Below, in pieces: positions 56,468 to 64,000 of a stretch of DNA of 64,000 nucleotides (its first letter is position 1; every line of letters starts with the position of its first letter). The DNA lies in contig OU862913.1 in NCBI GenBank assembly GCA_917880885.1, positions 8,759,411 through 8,823,410 on the forward strand. Reading direction: 5' to 3'. The stretch comes from Limnephilus marmoratus (Eukaryota > Arthropoda > Insecta > Trichoptera > Limnephilidae). The notes under the pieces are model-generated. The model was not told the DNA's origin and did no database searches. It worked only from the letters and a program-made list of their open reading frames with translations. The position numbers were made by a program, and so were the translations under genes.

Positions 56468-56841
56468 AACCTAACTACAAAGGGATTATAAAACAAAAAG
56501 TTATTAGAACATGCGACAGCACAAGATGTTACACCAATACTCGGAAATAATTCCCATGCATCTCAAGATAAAATTATAAATAAAATGTCGCCAGATAACT
56601 GGAGACGTTTGAAAAGCGCAAAAAAAACGCCGGTGAGTTGGTTCCTTGCAAAGCAAAATTGTAAACTTAAAAACTACCGGGAGACACGTGTCTATGCAGG
56701 TGTTCAACAAGCCGCCATTGACCACAACACACATGACGAACAACAAATCATCACGAGATAATACAAGTGAAAGAACAATAAAATAGACGAGCACATGTCC
56801 GAGACGCCACATTAAGTTCTTTTATAACGTTGGGCCCAGAT

Positions 56842-57485
56842 TGTAACGGTTATTTTACCTAATATACTATCTTTACTTATCACCGCCATCCAAATACTCT
56901 CAATATTTCTCTGTATTCAAAATAAAACAAGTGCAGACATGTGGGTAGATTAGTGTAATAAAAGACGGATTATACCAGTAACAAAGATGCAACATTTATT
57001 TAAATACTTTCAATCAATTAAGGGTAGAGCATGATTAAATTGATATAAATCTACCAGGGGTGGTTGATTACCATAGGTAGTCAATTAATGTGAAAACTAC
57101 TATCTCGGAACATGTGGGTCTCAATAAAAGCAAGTATAATATTTGTTAATCCTGAAGGGCGCCTGTACGAATAACCGAACATATTTATAAGGATTAAATT
57201 AAATGCTAAGGATAATAAAATACCAAAGCTAAGCTATAATATCTCGTGATGATTCATTATTAAATATTAATTCGCTCACGCGTGTTTTGGCCATGACCTT
57301 TGGCGGCTTGAAGTTCAGCTGTCCACACCATGAAACTCCCCAGAACCAACTGACGAACGTATCGAAACTTCATCTCGATTCGCCCTCTACCGGCGCCTGT
57401 ACAATTACGGCTGTCAAATTCATCCGGTACCCGCGTGGCTAGAAACTCCTTCTAAATTATGCCAGTACTTGCCCAAACTGCTGCA
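56842..57485 (-). repeat. 5' LTR of the large Gypsy element (644 bp)
   Basis: Direct repeat of 43603-44246 with one observed difference. It provides the promoter for the minus-strand element. AGGG (57486-57489) follows as the target duplication. Confidence 0.95.
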
Positions 57486-57489
57486 AGGG

Positions 57490-58135
57490 GGCGGCAAAAT
57501 TTTCTTCCGCCCCGATGTTCTGAGTGTAGGTTTAATTCACCACAAACAGATTAATACAAATTAAAACCAGTTTTGTGTTCAGAATGTAAATGCAGGCCGG
57601 ATCAAAGAAAAACCGTTTTCATGTTTTAGTGTAGTTTTAATTCACCGCGTACAGATTTAATTAAAACCAGTTTTATGTTCAGAATGTAATTGCCGGCAGA
57701 ATTAAAGAAAAACCATTTTCATGTTCTGAGTGTAGCTTTAATTCACCACATACAGAAGTAATTAAAACCAGTTTTGTGTTCAGTATGTAATTGCAGCTAG
57801 AATCAAAGAAAAACCATTTTTATGTTCTGAGTGTAGTTTTGATACACCACATATTTAGTTTAATTTAAACCAGTTTTGTGTTATCAATATATCAATAAGT
57901 TGCCAATTCATCGTGTACCGAGTGAAGCTTTGCATTTGAGTTGCATTCCATACGTATGCGTGATGAAGGTGCGAAATTCTATTACAGGCATACCATTCTC
58001 GATTTCTGAGAGCAGTTATATATAAATTTGTAGTAAAATTTATCAGCATGATTTTATTGGAAGAGTACTTGTACATAGGATTATAAAAATTGGTATAAAA
58101 AAATAGGATATCTAACCCCCCCCCCCCCCCTCTGG
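57490..58135 (+). pseudogene. Decayed zinc-finger array D3
   Basis: Four or five units of about 100 bases, for example cagaattaaagaaaaaccattttcatgttctgagtgtagctttaattcaccacatacag (EKPFSCSECSFNSPHT). They are followed by gagtgaagctttgcatttgagttgcat and a C-run near 58118. Frames are broken. It was contiguous with D2 before the Gypsy element inserted. Confidence 0.65.
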
Positions 58136-58900
58136 TCAGCGCTTGAAAATCTGCGAAAAAAGTACCTGTAGAAGTTACGGGGGGGGGGGGGCGGCAAAAT
58201 TATCCTCCGCCCCGGGCGGCCGAAACCCACGCTACGCTACTGGCTGTGTGGATGGTTTTTTAACCTGTCAAGGGCCAGGGTTTTTTGGAAAATTTTTTGG
58301 AAATTACCTTAAGAACAAGAATGGAGGAAGCTATTCTGACTTTTTCCTTAGTACAGTTTCTTTATACAAAAAATTTAAAATCGCATCCAAATTATTTGAA
58401 TCAATATTCTTTTTTGAAATTTGATCCGCCCGCATATACGCGTTCCTGGCCTGTCACAGGTTAAGGAAAGGAAGGATAGGAAGTTCTGTGAAGGAAATAT
58501 GTATGAAGGGTTTGTAGGAATCTGGGGTTCAGTGTGACCAGGAATGACGGACGTATATACGTTATTTGGATCTTATTGCAAAGTGGAAATTCTTTTGCCT
58601 TCCGACAATATACGTCCAATTTTCGAAGGGCGAAAAATTAAATAAAACAAATGGTAAGATTATTTAATATATTACAAATAAACAATTTTATTACAAGTTA
58701 ATAAGCACTGCATTAAAATGTTTTTTTTCTTATCACTACACTAACACTTTCTACGCTGGCAGCACTGGTTTAACTATTATTTTTATCTATGGCGGCTTGA
58801 TATAACTGAATAAATTTATCTTAAAGCTGTTCTCATTATTAAATACAGTGAATTAGGTGCAATGGCAAGTCGTAATATAGAAGTAATTTTTTTTTTTTTT
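58136..58900. other. Unassigned spacer
   Basis: Contains a G-run (58179-58191) about 50 bases from the C-run, the inverted cagt(g/a)gcgtagcgt terminal repeat (58178-58250), and otherwise unrecognised DNA. No gene. Confidence 0.4.
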
Positions 58901-58904
58901 TACA

Positions 58905-58998
58905 GTGAATACCGCACAAGAATCTCAACTGCTCCCGTCTGGAGCCAGTGAGACTATGGCATCCCCAATTGGGGTATGTTGTGAGGCTGAAGGTAGTG
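58905..58998 (-). mobile_element. SINE body fragment
   Basis: gaataccgcacaagaatctcaactgctcccgtctggagccagtgagactatggcatccccaattgggg matches 37100-37190. It stops abruptly against the ZF exon-2 remnant. Confidence 0.75.
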
Positions 58999-59003
58999 GG
59001 GAG

Positions 59004-59065
59004 GGAACCGCTGGATGTGAAAAAGGAATGTTCTAACCTTTCTGAAAGCAAGGAACAAACGTCAG
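59004..59065 (+). pseudogene. Isolated ZF exon-2 remnant
   Basis: Reads PLDVKKECSNLSESKEQTS and ends G followed by GTAGG. The donor position and phase are the same as in exon 2 of ZF1-ZF3. The 5' half is replaced by a SINE piece and no finger exon follows. Confidence 0.7.
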
Positions 59066-59224
59066 GTAGGACCGAATTTCTTATTTATTTTATCAATTTA
59101 GAAATGAGTCATGTAATTGGATATACAGGAGGAACTTACGCTATATCAACTTTCATTGATTTTTGGCGAAAACCGCAAAAAAATGTCACATCTCTAGCAG
59201 AAATAAGTAATTGTATTTCAAAAT

Positions 59225-59345
59225 ATTTGTAAAATACTTGGGGCACATCATCACTGAAGACCTCTCGGATGATGGTGATATTGAACGACAGAGGAGATGT
59301 TGCAGTGTTTGGTAAATATTTCCTTATCGAGTCCACGCTCAAACA
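59225..59345 (+). mobile_element. RTE-type LINE fragment
   Basis: Reads YLGHIITEDLSDDGDIERQR, the conserved motif after the RTE reverse-transcriptase active site. No neighbouring domains are present. Confidence 0.65.
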
Positions 59346-59412
59346 CACTTTAAAAAATTAAAACAAATTGTACTTGGTAGATTACATTTAGTAATAAGAA
59401 TTTCAGTAACCG

Positions 59413-59735
59413 GAATTGAAAAATATTGCATTTTAATAGTTATTTTGTTATCTTTAAAAACGCGAAATATCATTTATCAGAGAACGCCATGTTGTTAATT
59501 ACGACGGCAAACGTCTCGCGTGATTTTTCGTGTTTATGAAACCGAACAAAATAATGATTATTACGCATTATCATTTCCGAAGGTTGTAATTCGTACTTAT
59601 TATTGTCTAACTGACAGAAAGTGATTTTGATGAAAATGCGTATTTCATCGTCGTAATTAACATGGCGGTCCTTGAAAAATTACATTTAGCTTTTTTAAAA
59701 TAAAGAACATTAAAACGCAATATTTTTCAATTCCA
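59413..59735. mobile_element. MITE-like element with TIRs of about 90 bp
   Basis: ggaattgaaaaatattgcattttaat..acgccatgttgttaattacgacgg (59413-59507) is mirrored at 59645-59735 (cgtcgtaattaacatggcgg..cgcaatatttttcaattcc). It has no ORF. Confidence 0.7.
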
Positions 59736-59749
59736 TTTATTGAATTACT

Positions 59750-62700
59750 TTTTTTTTTATTTTTTTTTTTTTTTTTTAATTTTCTTTATTCATTTTGTTT
59801 ATTACATGATTGTTTTACATGGTATTTCGACTACCAAGCTAGGCAAATGCCCGTATTATGGTAGTCGAGATTCATAAGATGTTATATTAAGTATATAATA
59901 TTAATAATCATCCATATATATGTAGATGAAAGTACAAACACATAGCATACATATTAAGGAAAATATTCATACTAGTATTAGGTACATGATCACATACAGG
60001 AAAGGAGTTAAACTAGGTGAATCTTGTATAAATAAAAATAAAATAGAATAAAAAATAAAAATAAAAGTAACAAATAATAATATTTAAAGAATAATAGAAA
60101 TAAAAAATAAGAATAAGAATAAATATGTAAATCATCTATACAGATGAACAATGATAGTCTTAGACCCCAAAAAAAAAAAAAAAACAACAGCAAGTATTCC
60201 TAGGCAGCATATGAAATGGACGCACAATGTCAAAAAATATTAAAAAACATCAGCGTAGTATAAAGTTTTGGTTGAAAATTAATTTAGAGATAAGATTTTT
60301 TACTCGAGAAATATGAAAAAATATGAACAGTTTTTAAGATGTAAGGCATTCTTTATAATATTTCCTTCCCTGAGTAAATAACCAGTTCTGTATATTAATG
60401 GCAAAAAGATCATCAGTTTTCGATGTCTTATTATCAATACTCAGTAAGTTGAACATTTTAGGCGCGATGTAAGAGTACTGTCGTTGGGCGAAAGCTGTTT
60501 TTGTTGGAGGAATTTTGCATTTTTGGTGTGATGAATAGCGGGTGTAAATATTTTGTTGAGTTTTGAGTGTTAAATCATTTTTCCTTATGTCTATGAGAAT
60601 TGTCTTAACTTATAATTGTCTAATGTCTACGATTGCGAATTTTTTAAAAAGTGGCTCTGATGGGTGAGATGGGTGACATTTTAATATAATCCTTAGTAGC
60701 AACTTTTGAATGAAGATCATGGGATATATAATTGACGCTGCACAGCCTCCCCATCCCACGATACCGTATGTGGCTATTGATTGAAATAGTGCAAAATATA
60801 TGAATCTCATTGTTTGAAGGTTCAGGATTGATCTGAGAGAGAGAAATATATAGCACAATTTGCGGAGTCTTTTTGTTGTGAAATTGACATGGTCCTCCCA
60901 ACGCAGTTGGTCATCTATAACAATCCCCAGATATTTAATTTGGTCGGATTTTTTTAGGTTGGTACATGAGCAATTATTGTGGGGAGGCGTAGGGGTAATA
61001 TGGTTCTATGCGCATGAGTGAATGATAAGATTAGGACAGTTTTGAGGAGGAGTGACTTTACGTATGGAGAAAAGTAAATATTTTGTTTTGTCAATATTAA
61101 GAGTCAGAAGGTTGTCGTCTAACCAATGTTTTACTTTATTTATGCCCTTATTTGCTTTTTCCATAGTTGAGTTCCAATTTTCAGCTTCAAAGATGATTAC
61201 CGTATCATCGGCAAAAGATATTATAGTTCCATCAATTTCCAAGTTACATAACGTGTTAATATATATTAGAAAGAGAAGTGGGCCTAATACACTGCCTTGA
61301 GGCACACCGTACGTGATTGGTAAACTTGTACTTCTGTATTCTTTAGCAGAATTTACAAGAGACGATTGCGACCTATTTGTTAGATAGTTCTCAAACCATT
61401 TGAGGGGAGTACCTTTTATTCCTATCTGAAGGAGTTTCTTCAAAAGTATGCGGTGAGAGACAGTATCAAAGGCTTTGGCTAGATCCAAGAAAACAGCGAG
61501 GGGCTTGCGGCCTTTATCAAGGTTATCAGAGATTGCTTTTGTGAAATTTGCAATTGCATCTGCGGCACTACGACCTTTGCGGAAGCCATATTGATTTCCT
61601 GACAAAATGTCATTGTCTTCGAGAAATTTGTACAGCCTTCGTTTTACCGCTTTTTCAATTAATTTTGATATCGGACTCAGCAAGGATATTGGTCTATAGC
61701 TATTCACTGATGATCTGTCCCCTGATTTATAGATAGGAATAATTGTTGAGTGTTGTAAAGAATTTGGGAAGAGGCCAGTTTGAAAGCTTAGATTTATGAC
61801 ATGTTTAAGGGGCTTAGTGATGATTGGTTTGAGGTGTTTGATCAATTTAGTGGATATATTGTCGATTCCAGTTGAATGTGTGTTTTTGAGTGATGAAATA
61901 ATTTCAGTGATTTCTTGTTCTGTGGTAGGAGTGAGATTAAATGGATCATAGCTAAGATTATCGATCGATATATATTATTTGCAAGGTTAAATTCTGACAT
62001 TCCGTTTTTATTTAAAATATTATTTGCTAAGTCTGATCCGACTGTGGAGAAGAATTTATTGAAATGATTTGCGATTTTTTCTGGATGATTTGTTGTATCT
62101 AGTGTTTGGTCTGCAATGGTTATTTTATTTATAGGTGTGGTAGTTTTTTTGGTATAGCAAATCTCTTTGACAATATTCCAGATTTGTTTATTGTCATTGG
62201 CAGCTTCCTTGATCTGTTTTCTATAGTATTCGTCTCTAACTTTACAGATTATTTTTTTACAAGCATTTCTGTACCGTTTGTAAAATAGGAGAGATTCGTG
62301 ATTATTGGGATTGTTTTTACAAAATTTGTGAAGTTTATTACGCTTGTGAATACAGTGTAGAATGCCATTTGTTATCCAAGGCTTAAGTTTAATTTTGCGA
62401 CTACTTTGTTTGTTGTTAGTGTTGGATGTGAAACTTTTTAAATGGTTATGTATGGTGTCGATAAGAAATTCGCACGCTATGTTTGGATCGGTGAATTTAT
62501 AGAAATTTGACCAGTTTTCCTTGGAAACCAGTTTGAATAGCGTGTCATAGCAGATTTTCTTCGTGGGTATTTTAGATGTAGGTGTTTTTTTAATAACATG
62601 TGAAAGGGGGGTGATAGTAGCATAATGGTCTGTAACCGTGCATTGGTATACGAGAGATTTGGTATTCAATTTACATTTAGCAAAGACATGGTCAATGCAA

Positions 62701-63329
62701 CTGGCGCATAATTCTGATACCCGAGTGGGGGCCGTAATAGCTGGAATAAAACCTTGTAGTGTTAGTAAGTTCATGTACTCATTTGCTTGGGGATGCATCG
62801 CATTTATGATATTAATATTAAGGTCACCAATAACAAGTACATTTTCACAATTCCTCATACACGATAAGGATTGATTAAGTGAGTTTAAGAATGGTGTTAT
62901 ATTAGATTCACTCGGTGATCGGTATATAGATAATATCGTTACGCTATTTTCTATTTCGAGTTTAAGACAATTTGAATTTGTGATTGAGATTTCTTTAACA
63001 GAGTGTTGTATGTGATTTTTTATGTATGTAATTACCCCATCATTTTGAGATTTATTATTCTGTGTGTTGTATTGGTTATAGTCCTTTATAGTTTTTGGAA
63101 TAAAGTTATCTTTAATCCAGCATTCGGTCAGAATAAGTAAGTAAAAATCTGAATTAAGGTCTGTGAGCAGTATAAGGAGTTCATTGAAATTTTTATTAAT
63201 TGATCTGATATTCATGGAGAATATTTTAAGGTTAGATTGATATAAGATTTGTCGGACTTCTGTAGCATTATTTGTTTCGGTACATGGAATCTGTGAGATG
63301 TTGTCTAATACATTTGTTATGTCTTCCAT
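59750..63329 (-). mobile_element. Near full-length LINE (CR1/Jockey-like), inactivated
   Basis: One open frame series on the minus strand holds an apurinic-like endonuclease and a reverse transcriptase, with a C-terminal tail to about 60338. A 3' UTR containing the inverted pair gactaccaagc/ggtagtcg and a long poly-T (plus strand) run follows at about 59750-59780. Breaks: a frame change near 61968, an in-frame TAG at 61006-61008 and an in-frame TAA near 60610. No separate gag ORF was seen upstream. Confidence 0.88.
60338..63329 (-). pseudogene. LINE ORF2 (endonuclease-reverse transcriptase), three breaks
   Basis: Endonuclease part (63329-61842): ILTECWIKDN, VITYIKNHIQHSV, VLVIGDLNINII and VTDHYATIT match the exonuclease-endonuclease-phosphatase fold with its catalytic Glu, Asp and His. 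Reverse transcriptase (about 61968-61006): SYRPISLLSPISKLIEKAV, QYGFRKGRSAADAI, VFLDLAKAFDTVSHRILLKK, YGVPQGSVLGPLLFLIYIN and the catalytic FADDTVI. Past the TAG, the frame continues with QIKYLGIVIDDQLRWEDHV and FQSIATYGIVGWGGCA. After a second stop it reads on to YYKECLTS. The breaks make this copy non-functional. Confidence 0.88.
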
Positions 63330-63590
63330 TTTTTTAGAATTACTTAAGTATGAACTAATAATGTGCCAAAAACGTAGTTCGGTATTGGTAACAGTAAATT
63401 AATAACATCGTAAGTAAAAAAGTATATCTCTATTGTTGGTTATTATTTTATTTCATAGTCTTCTTAGTATTTTTTTTTTGTTAACTTCTTTAGAACATAA
63501 TAATAATTGCTTTTATTCAGACAGTAAAAAACTTTACATTATCTATAACACTTATCATGCATCGACTCTCTGCTCTCTGTCTGTATGTCA
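63330..63590. other. LINE 5' flank
   Basis: AT-rich DNA upstream of the endonuclease ATG. Possibly the LINE 5' UTR. No gene. Confidence 0.35.
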
Positions 63591-63690
63591 CTAGTTGACA
63601 AAGGCCTCCTCCAACTGTCGCCATTTCTCTTTATCATTAGCTACTCTTGTCCGTGTACCACCTGCTGTGGCTTTGACTTTAGAATATACA
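63591..63690 (-). mobile_element. RTE-type LINE 3' coding fragment
   Basis: Minus strand reads KVKATAGGTRTRVANDKEKW, then RQLEEAFVN and a stop, the characteristic end of RTE-like ORF2 proteins. Confidence 0.7.
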
Positions 63691-63769
63691 ATTAAAAAAT
63701 TGCTATGAAAGCTAGTCTGGAATTCAATATTATACCTTGGTATTTGAGTTGGGACAAATATTATTGAAT

Positions 63770-64000
63770 GTTCGTTTATTTAATCTCAACGATATAAATA
63801 TACCGTACACAATAATAACACGCCACTGTTCAATATAAGCGTTAGAAAATACTATACATAAACAATAAATTTATAATAAAAACTCAGTGTAGCATTTGAT
63901 CATAAAATACAATCAGAAAGCATAATGTTTGGAGAACACGGGACACTGGTCATTTTGCTGTAGCGTTTTGTTGGTAAGCAAAAGAGTATGCAAATTTATT
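63770..64000. other. Window edge, possible LINE 3' terminus
   Basis: tttatttaatctcaacgatataaatataccgtacac resembles atttattaacggtataaatataccataaatac at 12000-12030, a LINE-end-like motif. The rest is AT-rich without a gene. Confidence 0.35.

Larger units (their letters stand above)
43603..57485 (-). mobile_element. Ty3/Gypsy LTR retrotransposon with nested piggyBac (13.9 kb)
   Basis: The 644-bp LTRs are nearly identical and flanked by the 4-bp target duplication AGGG. Order on the minus strand: 5' LTR (57485-56842), primer-binding region starting atctgggcccaacg, gag (56467-55622), pol (55688-52402), a long 3' non-coding part, a short G-rich polypurine-like tract (catgggggtaa) at about 44257-44247, and the 3' LTR. 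Removing the nested piggyBac leaves about 8.3 kb, a normal Gypsy size. There is no env-like ORF. Confidence 0.93.

Noticed and set aside
42222..58250. Single 16-kb transposon bounded by cagtggcgtagcgt ends
   Set aside because: The two termini match only over a short stretch and lie beside decayed finger units that also occur outside. Independent copies of one short repeat are equally likely.

Overview
The window is eukaryotic, AT-rich and packed with mobile elements. It carries introns with GT/AG borders, a tRNA-derived SINE, several non-LTR retrotransposon lineages, BEL/Pao and Ty3/Gypsy LTR elements, piggyBac and PIF/Harbinger transposons, and a small family of C2H2 zinc-finger genes. This mix fits an insect, most likely a moth or butterfly. 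That is inference from family composition, since no host-specific marker gene is present.

The host-like genes are three paralogous C2H2 genes: ZF1 (3680-5978, minus), ZF2 (18962-22083, minus) and ZF3 (38089-40576, plus). Each has the same three coding exons with identical phases. Two short homologous exons encode acidic segments that start with an I-K-x-E-P motif and end with V-K-K-E, and one long exon encodes 14, 16 or 9 fingers. All three spliced lengths are multiples of three. Decayed copies of a related finger gene lie at 36640-37800, 42480-43600 and 57490-58135, and an isolated exon-2 remnant lies at 59004-59065.

Layout: 1-3290 is AT-rich with a LINE scrap. 3290-3683 is a piggyBac end abutting ZF1. 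7250-8068 is a terminal-inverted-repeat (TIR) element with a 59-aa ORF. 8551-14601 is a dead PIF/Harbinger element (Myb/SANT-like gene plus transposase) holding LINE fragments. 15588-16585 is a foldback element. 16805-18096 is a LINE. ZF2 follows. 22985-30600 is a second, larger foldback split by a BEL/Pao element (23568-29516) with gag and protease but no reverse transcriptase or integrase core. 34250-34830 is a third foldback. 35025-36365 is a LINE fragment between inverted repeats. ZF3 follows, with a short gag-only Gypsy (40744-42131) just downstream. A 13.9-kb Gypsy element (43603-57485, minus) contains a nested piggyBac (44357-49940, TTAA on both sides) and a 105-bp tandem repeat. 59750-63329 is a near full-length LINE with an endonuclease and reverse transcriptase, broken in three places.

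The most unusual structures are: (a) three foldback elements with unrelated long arms that share one internal tandem-repeat module; (b) the BEL/Pao element whose pol core is missing and which has a basic 154-aa ORF of unknown function after gag-protease; (c) finger arrays that vary almost only at the DNA-contact positions; (d) a piggyBac derivative with a spliced RG-rich N-terminal region and a lost catalytic core; and (e) the ZF1 stop codon, which lies inside a piggyBac TTAA target.
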